Origin: Mytilisepta virgata
Taxonomy: Eukaryota > Mollusca > Bivalvia > Mytilida > Mytilidae
Assembly: GCA_028015205.1 (NCBI GenBank)
Contig: CM051518.1
Location: forward strand, 53,182,372-53,246,371
Direction: 5' to 3'
DNA: 64,000 nucleotides
The notes beneath the pieces were generated by a model. It saw only the letters and a list, made by a program, of their open reading frames with translations, searched no databases and was not told the origin of the DNA. Positions 39,801 to 47,724 of this stretch are shown one piece after another (position 1 is the stretch's first letter; each line of letters starts with the position of its first letter). Position numbers and translations under genes: made by a program.

Positions 39801-42434
39801 CAGCATAGTATAAATTTACTATATCTAATGTTAGTATCTTTGGATTGTTATTTTGAAACTCCTGGGACGATGCCTCTGCATGGTGGACCCTAGGTCCCCG
39901 AGGGTATTCGCCAACCCAGTCGTCAGACTCGGTCTTCCAAATGTTTCTGTTTTAATGCTGCTGATGAGTCGTAACTCTTTGAAATGCATAGTATAAATTT
40001 ACTATATCTAATATTAGTATCTTTGTATTGCTATTTTTTAAGGAATAAAATTTGAATTTATACAAAAGCATTAGAAAACAGCAAGAAATTGCAATTCTTG
40101 AATCATTTTTGGTGAAAATTTTAAAGTAAGAAAACATGTCGTGTTTTAAGATAAAAAGTCAATCTTGATTTTTGCTCTATATTATAAAATCTTGGTGTTG
40201 ATAATTAACAATTATTTAAAAAAATATTTTTGCGTGAAATTCTACCAAAACAAATATAAATCTACATTCAACTTAGTATTCCATATACCCAAATATCAAC
40301 ATCAATAACATACCAATCAAGAGACCCTCAGACAAAAACAATATTAAAGATCACAAAGCAACAGAGAGTACGTATATCAAAATCTGTAAAAATCTCTAAA
40401 AAGATTTTTTTTCTTCATTTTTACAATATTGTGATGAAACATAATTATTGAAAAGCACAGTAAAGATGAAAATATGGCTTTTACTACATAACTTCACAGT
40501 TAGATATTTATAACAAAATCACTTTGGAAAATAACTCAGAAAGAGCACGTGCTCAACAAATGTGTATGTAATATTCAAACAACACAACCAAGATTCTTTT
40601 TTAATTTTTCTTACTTTCAAGGCGGTTGTATATTAAGCTTATTTCAGAAAGAAAAACAAAACACAAACAAAACCAACAAAACAACAATATCAACGCCTCT
40701 ACCACCGGCTAGAGAAAACTGTGTCTGGAGATAATACTTTTAGTATAGTTAAGAAATAAAATTGAACGAGAAATGCCAGCAATGACATCCCAATTAATTA
40801 ACGCCAGCCACTTGACAGATCTTCATACGAAAATTACATAAAAGGGCAACAACAAAAAACAAAACACAGGATCAAAAGAGAAAATACAATATGACAAGTT
40901 GACCTCATGGTAACATTGGTTAAACGGTACACAATTAAGATATATGGTTCAAAAATTTTAATACTAGCTACTGCTCTCAGAGCTACGTCGAACTAAAAAG
41001 CTATAAAACGATACGTATTTACAGGAGGGTAGTAGTCGTAAATGTCATTTTTCAGATTTTAATACATTTACTTCAACATGAAAGGGCACACTGAACCAAA
41101 ATATATTTCCTGTAAGTGATTGTATGGATTCCTTTTCATGAGCCAGGAAAAAAATAATGCTTGATACTAAGAATTCCTCTGTTCACGACCTATACGGGTA
41201 GAAAACTTATCAATGTTAAGGAATTAAACTTCTGTTTGTTCGCTTTCAAATACATTGTACTTTGTATACCATTGTTGACGATAAACCTTGTAAACAAAGT
41301 GAAATAAAAGTTGAAGAAAATGACCAAATTACTTTGTTTAACTATACTATCCAATTATATAGTTATATGTTCTTTTATCATATATGTTCTGTATTTTCGT
41401 CTTTAGGACATTTCCTTTCAGCTTGTGGTTGTGATATTCTTTTGTCAATATATGACCTCACATAGTTAATATTCTGTAGCAAGCATATGGTTATGAATAG
41501 GATATATATGGTTGTCAAGTTCTGCAGAACCCGGCAGCAGAATGAAATGAAAACATGCACTTAACGATATTGCGTCAATTTATATTTTTGAAGGGAAAAA
41601 TATCAGAAATGGACATCAATGTTAAGACTTAATTAAAGTCTTAAATAGCATCACGTTTTCTAATATCCAGAACAATAGATAATTGTATGACAAATTTAAC
41701 GACAAGAAGTCATTGGATATTAACTTTTAATCAGTCATTCCTGATATAAATGGATTTAATTTGAAAAACAAAACATTTAATCTCTTTAAAACAAAATTAG
41801 AGAGAACAGATGCAGATTTAAATCAGACTATTCTATTACATGTATTTTATGCACCAAATGATCAGGATAAATAAGGGCAAGGTTTTTGGCATTCATAAAA
41901 CCGGTTTTACCCACACCTCTGCTAAGGCTATTCTGACTTTCTCTTTATGTGTGTGTTTTGTGCTCTTTGTTATTATTTTTTTCTGAATGGGGACAATGAT
42001 TGATATAGTTTATCTTATTTTCACCTTTTTATATAGACTTATTCACGAATATATTTCTTTCTCTCTCTAAATTAATGATTTCCGTATTTTGTTGAATTAA
42101 TTTACGAAATGACCATACAGTGCATCAAATTTATTTCGGTATTTTGTGATTATCCTATGTTACTAACTTTGATGCACAAGATACGATACTTTAGTCGAGT
42201 TACATTATAGGTCTGAGATGTTGTTAGAAAGAACCTAAATATGTGGAAAAAAACTTACAGTTCTGTGGTGTTTCTAGGAAGATGTTTTGGTATCTCCTGA
42301 ATATGCTCTCCTTTACAAGTAACAATTGTATCTCTGGACTCAAATTCACATTTACACAAACGTCCACAATCATGTAAAGTCTCTTGTGATAAAACATGGT
42401 AAACCATGGCATACAGTATGAAAAACACCTTCAT
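1..42434 (-). CDS. LGR1: Glycoprotein-hormone-type leucine-rich repeat GPCR (type A LGR), nine exons, 3' end outside window
   Basis: Join on the minus strand: 42434-42259, 13973-13902, 13664-13587, 10265-10191, 6661-6572, 5702-5634, 4017-3949, 3191-3117, 2040-1. Every junction is GT/AG and phase 2, and the split codons mostly restore leucine or isoleucine of the LRR motif. The product (at least 914 residues) has a signal peptide (about 1-17), an N-terminal cysteine cap (C23, C27, C29, C40), LRRs to about residue 268, a hinge starting with a CC pair (287-288), a CTPxPDAFNPCEDxMGY motif (425-441), seven helices (about 446-708) with ERW at 545-547 and NPxxY at 701-705, and a long tail. This is the FSHR/TSHR/LHCGR architecture. 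Known members sit in the plasma membrane, bind cystine-knot glycoprotein hormones (thyrostimulin GPA2/GPB5 in invertebrates) and usually raise cAMP through Gs. Ligand and coupling are inferred here. The symbol follows invertebrate usage; orthology was not tested by phylogeny. Confidence 0.95.
2041..3116 (-). other. Receptor intron 8
   Basis: AT-rich intron of 1076 bp. A 101-codon minus-strand ORF at 2776-3081 has a low-complexity composition and no splice support; I treat it as chance. No repeat or regulatory element was recognised. Confidence 0.85.
3117..3191 (-). CDS. LGR1: Receptor coding exon 8 (LRR)
   Basis: 75 nt, acceptor attacag and donor gtaagt, phase 2 in and out. It encodes QLQRNPSLTELGENAF and ends with a split leucine codon (CT|A) that joins the DLSYTSIESLP repeat of exon 9. 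A second AG four bases further in would break the phase and was not used. Confidence 0.92.
3192..3948 (-). other. Receptor intron 7
   Basis: 757-bp AT-rich intron with canonical ends. I see nothing else in it. Confidence 0.85.
3949..4017 (-). CDS. LGR1: Receptor coding exon 7 (LRR)
   Basis: 69 nt, acceptor gtttttgtag and donor gtaag, phase 2 in and out. It encodes KLDNNKLRKIHNAAF. The IHNxAF block is also recognisable in vertebrate FSHR. Confidence 0.92.
4018..5633 (-). other. Receptor intron 6
   Basis: 1616-bp intron. It contains one full CRE palindrome (TGACGTCA at 4761-4768) but no other recognised element. Confidence 0.85.
5634..5702 (-). CDS. LGR1: Receptor coding exon 6 (LRR)
   Basis: 69 nt, acceptor catttcag and donor gtaag, phase 2 in and out. 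It encodes a canonical LRR: DLSNNRIEEV, then HAF. Confidence 0.92.
5703..6571 (-). other. Receptor intron 5
   Basis: 869-bp AT-rich intron. The small ORFs on both strands near 5843-6100 overlap one another and look like chance. Confidence 0.85.
6572..6661 (-). CDS. LGR1: Receptor coding exon 5 (long LRR)
   Basis: 90 nt, the longest of the small LRR exons, phase 2 in and out, acceptor ctccttcag and donor gtaagt. It encodes an irregular repeat (HHSGLTSVPNLDSI followed by an Asn/Asp-rich turn), matching the place where vertebrate receptors have an irregular central repeat (NTGIKHLP...). Confidence 0.9.
6662..10190 (-). other. Receptor intron 4
   Basis: 3529-bp intron. It holds the long-armed inverted-repeat element at about 8088-8852. 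A short hairpin lies at 7389-7426 (arms caaggatttaaat / atttaaatccttg). The rest is unremarkable AT-rich DNA. Confidence 0.85.
8088..8852. mobile_element. MITE-like foldback element with about 155-bp terminal inverted repeats
   Basis: The left arm (about 8088-8245) and right arm (about 8692-8852) are inverted copies of each other, roughly 80-85% identical by eye. The outer ends share agaaggatc, the middle is built of TTCGAAATTCGA-like motifs, and the inner edge shares gttgtgaatagtatttggcc. The 450-bp centre has no coding capacity. No clear target-site duplication was found, so the superfamily is unknown. Confidence 0.75.
10191..10265 (-). CDS. LGR1: Receptor coding exon 4 (LRR)
   Basis: 75 nt, acceptor acttgcag and donor gtaaga, phase 2 in and out. 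The repeat reads VIVRCHGLQTIESGVFG and ends in a leucine-rich stretch continuing into exon 5 through a split isoleucine codon (AT|A). Confidence 0.92.
12564..12640. promoter_or_regulatory. Cluster of four CRE-like TGACGT sites
   Basis: TGACGTAA at 12564, TGACGTTT at 12572, a perfect palindromic TGACGTCA at 12589-12596, and TGACGTTA on the minus strand ending near 12634-12640. All lie within 77 bp of intron 3. These are core motifs of CREB/ATF factors; function is inferred only. Confidence 0.3.
12731..13378. repeat. Composite repeat with hairpin end and three internal tandem units
   Basis: It starts with a hairpin (12731-12764, TATACCCGcACTTTC / GAAAGTtCGGGTATA, one mismatch) and ends near 13338-13348 with gtgcgggtata, the inverse of its start. 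Inside, a unit of roughly 140-165 bp occurs three times, with 'ttgcttaccaactg', 'gcaataaggttttggaattcc' and 'aaaaggggg' near 12845, 13005 and 13130. The reading frames are closed by stops. Probably a non-autonomous transposable element. Confidence 0.65.
13587..13664 (-). CDS. LGR1: Receptor coding exon 3 (LRR)
   Basis: 78 nt, acceptor atttcag and donor gtgagt, phase 2 in and out. It encodes a repeat containing two cysteines (in TPCLLETL and PTCFDGL), absent from a plain LRR, that could pair with each other. A longer ATG-started reading frame (13583-13774) reads through the acceptor; the splice phase supports the shorter exon. Confidence 0.92.
13665..13901 (-). other. Receptor intron 2
   Basis: The shortest intron (237 bp), between LRR exons 2 and 3. 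The plus-strand ORFs overlapping it are antisense shadows. Confidence 0.9.
13902..13973 (-). CDS. LGR1: Receptor coding exon 2 (LRR)
   Basis: 72 nt, acceptor tttcag at the high edge and donor gtaag at the low edge, phase 2 in and out. It encodes one LRR with the ENAF phenylalanine spine. It is immediately continuous with exon 1 when aligned to the vertebrate receptors, so no LRR appears to be missing from the 28-kb intron between them. Confidence 0.92.
14920..15115 (+). repeat. Diverged copy of the 'tacaccggtg...aaccggttt' dispersed repeat
   Basis: Shares the order 'gtttaggtacttataaaccagtttaatccc', then 'actctctgttgattctgttttt', 'gttctcttttatgttgtttt' and 'cttttcctgt' with better copies near 34.7 and 41.9 kb. 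Confidence 0.5.
15448..15477 (+). repeat. Poly(A) tract, about 30 bp
   Basis: Uninterrupted run of A. It could be a retroposon tail, but I could not define a body upstream. Confidence 0.9.
16395..16575 (+). repeat. Tail part of the same dispersed repeat
   Basis: The tttctgtttgtgttttgcactcttttatgttattttttgtccg...ttgattgat...cctttcctgtt order matches 34870-34985. The 77-codon ORF here (16406-16639) is a by-product of this repeat, not a gene. Confidence 0.55.
16680..16740. repeat. Perfect 26-bp inverted repeat with 9-nt loop
   Basis: The left arm 16680-16705 and right arm 16715-16740 are exact reverse complements, separated by cacgaggta. Transcription of either strand would give a perfect 26-bp stem. 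No coding capacity. Confidence 0.95.
17129..17343. repeat. Minisatellite, about six units of 34-37 bp
   Basis: Units begin ggtttgttgtta or a variant and carry cagacagagctctgtcaga or a variant. The four central units are closest. Frames through the array produce repetitive pseudo-peptides, which are not considered genes. Confidence 0.85.
18130..18212. repeat. T/A low-complexity tract
   Basis: Runs of T interrupted by single A (tttatttattta...). Confidence 0.85.
19853..20545 (+). pseudogene. Broken reverse transcriptase, possibly Penelope-like retroelement
   Basis: The reverse-transcriptase sequence is spread over several frames. Segment 1 (from 19853) has DKKYSEDEI...DNI. Segment 2 (about 19980-20219) has GSNSAPLLTELCLYSYEA, a polymerase motif FRYIDN, and ELEIKDTT. 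Segment 3 starts at about 20200 (LDLFLEID). Segment 4 starts at about 20258 (GDDFNFPFVNF), later GLLLSQKLF, an in-frame TAG, and KFYGRHDELI near 20465. At least three frameshifts and two stops interrupt it. The catalytic second aspartate of YIDD is Asn (codon 20094-20096), so it could not polymerise even if repaired. Blocks resemble reverse transcriptases multicopy in molluscs and cnidarians; the Penelope assignment is from memory. No endonuclease domain seen. Confidence 0.8.
22440..23590. repeat. Imperfect tandem repeats rich in AGGTCA half sites
   Basis: Two repeat styles adjoin. About 22470-22870 holds three diverged units of about 120 bp (tataggttc...aacataaatatatggttg...ttgctaa...tgacctttgacctt). 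About 22990-23540 holds two units of about 240 bp (gacaagatgaacattta...tttgttacggtttctcggttattt...aaggtcaaaggtca...ccaagtctctacgac...). Exact AGGTCAAAGGTCA (DR1) occurs at 23088-23100 and, on the minus strand, at 22838-22850 and 23371-23383. Confidence 0.7.
23590..23940. repeat. Probable continuation of the dispersed repeat
   Basis: Higher GC than the surroundings, with 'gtagcgaaaacaaaggt' and 'agagttcggcttcgcagggt'. A 112-codon minus-strand ORF (23596-23934) spans it. Its Arg/Ser-rich content resembles no family I know, and I consider it a by-product. Confidence 0.4.
24480..24650 (+). repeat. Copy of the 'tacaccggtg' dispersed repeat
   Basis: cagtcaccttgttagt..., gttttatacaccggtggct, aggtaaggggaaggtttggg, aaaatcggttaaatccc, and tgtataccaagccagacaatcct are all shared in order with 34708-34870. 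Confidence 0.65.
24772..24842. repeat. Compound microsatellite (AT)n(GT)n
   Basis: About 20 AT units followed by about 15 TG units. ORFs crossing it translate as IYIYIY and VCVCVC and are artefacts. Confidence 0.97.
26090..26350. repeat. Diverged direct duplication, about 180 bp apart
   Basis: ttggctggtgaggaagatatcgcattcgtgcgaata near 26110 recurs as ttggctggtggagggaatattgtaatcgtgcaaata near 26303, each followed by a T-rich stretch. Confidence 0.45.
27311..27640 (-). repeat. Inverted copy of a dispersed repeat also present at 45.9-46.1 and 47.2-47.6 kb
   Basis: taggttcttacacgagt..gaagact..aaatcttcaac..gtttttgaattt, a gcgcagcgtaacgaggggaaagacgc core, atttcttccgtaaatact, ggtttcctgtacc, and acgcctgattggtcaaa match, in order, the reverse complement of about 47240-47555. 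An A-run of about 15 nt interrupts the middle. Confidence 0.7.
28024..28180. mobile_element. MITE, 157 bp with 51-bp terminal inverted repeats
   Basis: Arms 28024-28074 and 28130-28180 match as an inverted repeat with about two mismatches (ends aatgag / ctcatt; core cctaaccaatgtaggtaagg). The 55-nt centre is unique. Such a structure transcribes into an almost perfect hairpin. Confidence 0.85.
28705..28871 (+). mobile_element. tRNA-derived SINE with 14-bp target-site duplication
   Basis: The head is tRNA-like, with an A box (tggccgagtgg, about 28714-28724) and a B box (gagttcgatctc, 28782-28793), as in serine/leucine-type tRNAs. A tRNA-unrelated body follows, and the element ends in a (aaac)n tail. 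Identical 14-bp direct repeats (acataatacaaatt) flank it at 28691-28704 and 28872-28885. The intact duplication implies a fairly young insertion by LINE-type target-primed reverse transcription. It is not a functional tRNA: the anticodon arm does not fold cleanly. Confidence 0.9.
30159..30337. mobile_element. MITE, 179 bp with 39-bp terminal inverted repeats
   Basis: Arms 30159-30197 and 30299-30337 are reverse complements with a single mismatch (ends ggcctatttctgtc / gacagaaataggcc). The centre has further internal gatcatttt..gtc symmetry. No clear target duplication was seen. Confidence 0.88.
34708..34990 (+). repeat. Best copy of the 'tacaccrgtg...aaccggttt' dispersed repeat
   Basis: agcggtcaccatgttgg, acgttttatacaccagagt, caggataaggggaggga, ttaaaccggtttaacc, ctgtataccaagtcagacta, then a T-rich tail with tgtgttttgtgctctcttg. 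Shared with 24480-24650, 41838-42030 and, more weakly, 14.9 and 16.4 kb. It looks like the 3' part of a retroelement or a SINE-like unit; no coding sequence. Confidence 0.65.
38905..39006. repeat. Short inverted repeat, about 100 bp
   Basis: gaaatatcagctgcaagcca...atgaagctttt on the left pairs, with about 70-75% identity, with aaaagattcat...cgcgcgactgatatttt on the right. The centre is gagtaagcgcagcgaacgag. Confidence 0.55.
39755..40040. repeat. Two direct copies of an 85-bp dispersed repeat
   Basis: atagtataaatttactatat, ctaat(a/g)ttagtatctttg occurs at about 39806-39850 and 39988-40030, each preceded by gatgagt(g/c)gtaact. Inverted copies occur at about 44060-44130 and 46855-46925 within the tandem duplication. 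Confidence 0.75.
41838..42030 (+). repeat. Copy of the 'tacaccggtg' dispersed repeat
   Basis: gtattttatgcaccaaatgat, caggataaataagggcaagg, ataaaaccggttttaccc, gctattctgactttctcttt and tgtgttttgtgctctttg are collinear with 34760-34930. Confidence 0.6.
42259..42434 (-). CDS. LGR1: Receptor coding exon 1: start codon, signal peptide, N-terminal cysteine cap
   Basis: The ATG is at 42434-42432, with an in-frame TAA upstream at 42464-42462 and no ATG between, so this start is well supported. The first 17 residues are hydrophobic (MKVFFILYAM...) and end near S16-Q17, a plausible signal peptidase site. The next residues carry the C-x3-C-x-C-x10-C cap (C23, C27, C29, C40) that precedes LRRs in glycoprotein-hormone receptors. 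N55-T-T is a potential N-glycosylation sequon. The exon ends CT|gtaag, phase 2; the A of exon 2 completes leucine 59. A 5' UTR or promoter was not identified. Confidence 0.93.
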
Positions 42435-43515
42435 CTCGATTTCTGTTCTTCTATTCCATCTTTATCATTGTCTTAAAAAAGATGTCCCATTTGAAAAATT
42501 CATTTTACAATTTGTAACCCAACTTACATCGACCATACAAACATATTGTTTATTATTAATTTGTAATTATTTAATGTCGATGTTAATTGTCTTTTATCAT
42601 TAAGTCAACATCTCACACATGTAATTATTATAATACCATTATCTAACTACGAACGTTTTAACACTGTATTTGACGATAACGACTTCTAACGTCTAGGCCT
42701 ACTATAAGGTTTAATCAAACATATCATTTCTACTATAGCCAAACAAAAGCCAACAGGAACAAACCATCATAAAGGTTACAAGGTGGTTATTCCCTGGCAA
42801 CAGAGAAATCTTGTTGACCAATTAGAAAGTTTAATAGCGAATAAGATCAAAAATTAAGATATATATCAGCCAGTCGTATGTTTGTATGTTAATTGATACG
42901 GATATCTTCTCCATGATATAGGGAATCAAAATAAAATCTTTTACGGGAAATATGGAAGACGGCTTATTGGCAATTTATCCTACGTTCTAGTGAATTTAAT
43001 TTGGAATTACCCGATTATGAGTCCAAATGTCAAAAAACAGAAATCAGTTATTGCTGATGTACGGAAATCGTGCACTATCGGAAATTTATTATAAGCAATA
43101 AAATAGAGAAATTCTTTTGATCGATTGTTACTACCTACTTGGGCTTACATTAAAAGCATCTCTTACTAGTGGGCGTTTAATGTTTCAACATTTATTTTAA
43201 AAAAAAATGCATAATGACATTGAAAAAAACTTATTCTATCTTTATTACTGGACATTAAACAGTCGTGATTAGTATGCGTGGAATCATGACTGACGATGTC
43301 TGTCCTGTTATTCAATCGGAGTCAAATTTTAACTTTCATTTATGCCTTGTTGTAGACACCAATTTCATGACCACACTTTCTGAATATTTCTGTCAGTAAC
43401 AAAAAAGCTCGAAAATACTTTTTTTATGATACACATTTTGAAAACTTTTGTTTTTTCGCAGTATATACATTTGTACATGTATGATCATGATTTTTTTTTC
43501 TTGAACACCAAGATT
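42435..43515. other. Upstream region of the receptor
   Basis: Presumed 5' UTR and promoter side of the minus-strand receptor. AT-rich; I see no convincing TATA box, CpG cluster or 5' UTR exon. An in-frame stop (42464-42462) bounds the coding start. Confidence 0.5.
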
Positions 43516-46310
43516 ATAGAATAAAATGTATTTGATTATGGGGGAAATTTAGTCCTGTTTTTTTCCCTCACATTTTAAAGCGGGTCTTTTAATGACAAAT
43601 ATTAAAGCTTGCATTTTTCTACAGATTCCTATCTTGTTCTCCCACATCAGGAATATTTTCTCCATTTTATAACCATTAATTAAAAGACCTTCGTATGTTG
43701 AGCAATATATGTCAAAATCTGACAGTGCCGGTCTAGGAGAAGGCCTTACATAAACAAAAACATTTGTCTATACTAAAATAATGTGGACACTGAAGATGAA
43801 ATGTATGATCTTTTAAAATGCACATCCTATAAACACTCAAAAGACATACTTGTACATTACTGTGCAAAATCAAAGTATTTTAGTTTTATCATATACCTTT
43901 TGTTATTGTTACATGTACTCTTAAACAGTATATTTGTAAAAACCATAATAAATTAATTAATGAATGTTCGTTACTCAAATTAATTGCTAACGTAGAGTTC
44001 ATCTTCATTTTCAATAACACTATCACTTTAAGTGCTCATTATGTTTTTTCTGTTTAAAATAACAATCCAAAGATACTAATATTAGATATAGTAAATTTAT
44101 ACTATGTTTTATACGACGCATTTCACCAAGTTACCTCTCACGAGCAGCATTAAAACATTTATACTGTTGTTCGTTTATTTTGTAATGTTTGTTAGTTTAA
44201 ATAACCATTTATTCTAAATTCGTTCAGCTGAGCTCAATAACTATTTCTAGTCTACAATTTTATGTTTGATACCACATACAGATAACCAAAACATTAAGGT
44301 TGGATTTAGTCTGGTAGCCAAAGCTTAGTTTAAACCGGTATTTTGCTATTGATTGAGAAAACATTGTCTTCCGTAAATGGTCATTTTCAGTGTGAGATGA
44401 CCCATTGAAGATAGGTTCACGCGATCTCATCTCCCACTACACGAGGCCTCATCTTCCACTGCTTTTAAACCAATCAAATCGCGCCGTTCACAAATGCACA
44501 GACCTTTTGACCAATCAGGCGTGACATTATTTGACTGTGCTCATTTAATATACACTAGACATTGAACCCGCGCGAGCGCGGGAAAATAAGCTTTTTTTTG
44601 TGGTGGCCATATTGACTATAAAAATTTGTTGCGGCCATGCCATTCATGGAACAGGAATTCAATATGGATGATGTGGCAGGCTTCCATAAACTTTCCTGTC
44701 AAGTAGGTGGTATCAACTGATAGTTTCATGTCTATATGTGCTGCATGTAGTATTCTTAGAAATGAATTTTAATGCAGACTTTAACCAAAGTCAATGAAGC
44801 GTGAAATGTAGGTCATCGTGACCCAATTGTCATGGCTGTTCGTTACTACCGAAGATGTATCCACTGATGCAGTAGACTGTATGCCACGTAGAATTACCAA
44901 AATGCACCTTAAGGTGCCATCAAAGTCAAAATCTATGACGAAAACACAACCACATAAATTGTCAATATTTTTATTGTTATAATTAATTCTGAACTGGAAC
45001 TTGATGAAAAGCTTTCATTAAATAAACATTTCATAATGCATTACCTTTTTCCTTCAGAATAAATATAAAAATAAAATTGTAGATGTAAACATTTCCTTAG
45101 TGACGGATGAATTTTTCAAAAGATGCCGTGAGTTAGTTAGAGCATATTTTTGGAAAATAATTGTTCCAATTGTTCCATTGTCATCATGAGCAGGGCAGGC
45201 GAGGCTTAATTTCACAAATATATCCAATAATCAGAAGGTGAAAGCATTTTTAGTGTGTGGCTGCTTGTGTTGTCCACGTTTATATTTATCAAAGATGTCC
45301 GAGATAAATTTCGTCATTAATGATAAAGATGACCATTTTGTTAAAAATATTTTTATCTAGGGCTTATAGTAGAGATATATTTAGACAGGTCACATGACAA
45401 ATAATTTAAAAATAGATAATGGTTGGTTTTATCACTTTGCGCAAGGTAAAAAACCGAGCAATCCAAAAAAACAACTAAGTTAGGAATTCCTCTGAACTTT
45501 ACTTTACTTCTTCATTATCTTCAAAGTTCGAAACCTTTGCAGTTAGGAGAAATTGCGTTATTGTAGAAAAACAATCCTGAATACATAAAGCGGAAATATC
45601 CCACTCGAAGGAGAATGTTTTTAATTTTTTTTTATTTATTCTTCCGTAATTTCAAATAGAAATACATTAAAAATATGTGCATACTTGTTTATTTAAATCA
45701 ATGTGCTAAAATGATGCCTTCGAGAACCTTCTAAGGGATACGTTGGGAGAATTCATATCGGAAAAGTGCATACAAATTCCATTTGCACATAAACAAAACT
45801 GTAGTTTAAATTTATAAATGCAGATTGTCAAATCCGATAATAACCTTAATAATCTGAACTATGCATCGTTTATTTTGAATCACGCGTTTTGCCGCCTATT
45901 CGGCTAATTCGTAAATTTAGTATTACAGATAGGGTACAGGAAACTTAGAAATCGAGTATTTACGGAAGAAACATGTACCTATACTCGTTCAAAAGTGAAT
46001 GACTGGAAAATATTAACTCATTTTTAAAATTCAGCGTCTTTTCCCTAGTTCCGCTGCACTCCACTCGGGAAAGACGTAAATTTTAAAAACTCGTTGAAGA
46101 TTTTCCAGTCTTCACTCGTGTAAGAACCTATGATTATTTTTCCTTCGCTTCGCTCATCCAAAAATAAAGATATTCTTAACTAAATATAACAACAAACACA
46201 TAAGTGAGGTGATATCCAAACCAACAACCAGCTTTATTATAAATTACTTAAAAGAATATGTCTGGCAGCTTGGTGTTGGGACAAAATTCACATATCTGCA
46301 ACGAAAAAAA
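43516..46310. repeat. Tandem duplication, copy 1 (2795 bp, carries Helitron insertion)
   Basis: Starts at atagaataaaatgtattt and runs to gcaacgaaaaaaa, immediately followed by copy 2. Without the 1375-bp insertion it would be 1420 bp, matching copy 2 (about 1414 bp). Aligned parts are nearly identical (isolated substitutions and a few short indels), implying a recent duplication. The unit includes the 39.8-kb-type repeat (inverted) and the 27.3-kb-type repeat. Confidence 0.9.
44555..45929 (-). mobile_element. Non-autonomous Helitron, 1375 bp
   Basis: Read on the minus strand, the element begins TCTGTAATACTAAATTTACG at 45929 and ends at 44555 with a GC-rich hairpin (cccgcgctcgcgcggg), then ttcaatgt and CTAG. 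The flanks are ...CCTA before and TGTATATT after. The homologous place in copy 2 (47344/47345) reads CCTA|TGTATATT, so insertion occurred exactly between A and T without a target duplication, the hallmark of Helitron transposition. No Rep/helicase coding is present, so it must have moved in trans. Confidence 0.88.
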
Positions 46311-47724
46311 ATAGAATAACATGTATTTTATTATGGGGGAAATATAGTCTTGTTTTTTTCCCTCACATTTTAAAGCGGGTCTTTTAATGACAAATATTAA
46401 AGCTTGCATTTTTCTTCAGATTCCTATCTTGTTCTCCCACATCAGGAATATTTTCTCCATTTTATAACCATTAATTAAAAGACATTCGTATGTTGAGGAA
46501 TATATGTCAAAATCTGACAGTGCCGGTCTAGGAGAAGGCCTTACATAAACAAAAACATTTGTCTATACTAAAATAATGTGGACACTGAAGATGAAATGTA
46601 TGATCTTTTGAAATGCACATCCTATAAACACTCAAAAGACATACTTGTTCATTACTGTGCAAAATCAAAGTATTTTAGTTTTATCATATACCTTTTGTTG
46701 TTACATGTACTCTTAAACATTATATTTGTAAAAACCATAATAAATTAATTAATGAATGTTCGTTACTCAAATTAATTGCTAACGTAGAGTTCATCTTCAT
46801 TTTCAATAACACTATCACTTGGAGTGCTCATTATGTTTTTTCTGTTCAAAATAACAATCCAAAGATACTAATATTAGATATAGTAAATTTATACTATGTT
46901 TTATACGACGCATTTCACCAAGTTACCTCTCACGAGCAGCATTAAAACATTTATACTGTTTTTCGTTTATTTTGTAATGTTTGTTAGTTTAAATAACCAT
47001 TAATTCTAAATTCGTTCAGCTGAGCTCAATAACTATTTCTAGTCTACAATTTTATGTTTGATACCACATACAGATAACCAAAACATTAATGTTGGATTTA
47101 GTCTGGTAGCCAAAGCTTAGTTTAAACCGGTACGTTGCTATTGATTGAGAAAACATTGTCTTCCGTAAATGGTCATTTTCAGTGTGAGATGACCCATTGA
47201 AGATCGGTTCACGCGATCTCATCTCCCACAACACGAGGCCTCATCTTCCACTGCTTTTAAACCAATCAAATCGCGCCGTTCACAAATGCACAAACCTTTT
47301 GACCAATCAGGCGTGACATTATTTGACTGCTCATTGAATATACATAGGTACAGGAAACTTAGAAATTGAGTATTTACGGAAGAAACATGTACTTATACTC
47401 ATTCAAAAGTGAATAACTTGAAAATATTAAGTCATTTTTAAAATTCAGCGTCTTTTCCCTAGTTCCGCTGAACTCCACTCGGGAAAGACGTAAATTTAAA
47501 AACTCGTTGAAGATTTTCCAGTCTTCACTCGTGTAAGAACCTATGATTATTTTTCCTTCGCTTCGCTCATCCAAAAATAAAGATATTCTTAACTAAATAT
47601 AACAACAAACACATAAGTGAGGTGATATCCAAACCAACAACCAGCTTTATTATAAATTACTTAAAAGAATATGTCTGGCAGCTTGGTGTTGGGACAAAAT
47701 TCACATATCTGCAACGAAAAAAAA
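46311..47724. repeat. Tandem duplication, copy 2 (1414 bp, empty Helitron site)
   Basis: Collinear with copy 1 from atagaataacatgtatt to gcaacgaaaaaaaa but lacking the 1375-bp element; the empty site is between 47344 and 47345. Small ORFs here (47052-47234, 47374-47574) are repeat by-products. Confidence 0.9.

Larger units (their letters stand above)
13974..42258 (-). other. Receptor intron 1 (about 28.3 kb)
   Basis: This intron separates the signal-peptide/cap exon from the LRR exons. Individual elements inside are listed separately: palindrome, minisatellite, reverse-transcriptase remnant, tandem repeat blocks, SINE, MITEs and microsatellites. Between them the DNA is AT-rich, with no exon-like segment that fits the receptor. 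In particular 25250-26050, 29000-29690, 30850-34700, 35000-37400 and 40050-41800 show nothing I can name. Confidence 0.85.

Noticed and set aside
13974..42258. A missing LRR exon hidden in the 28-kb intron 1
   Set aside because: Exons 1 and 2 align contiguously with vertebrate receptors and share phase 2. No extra LRR-like segment with splice sites was seen.
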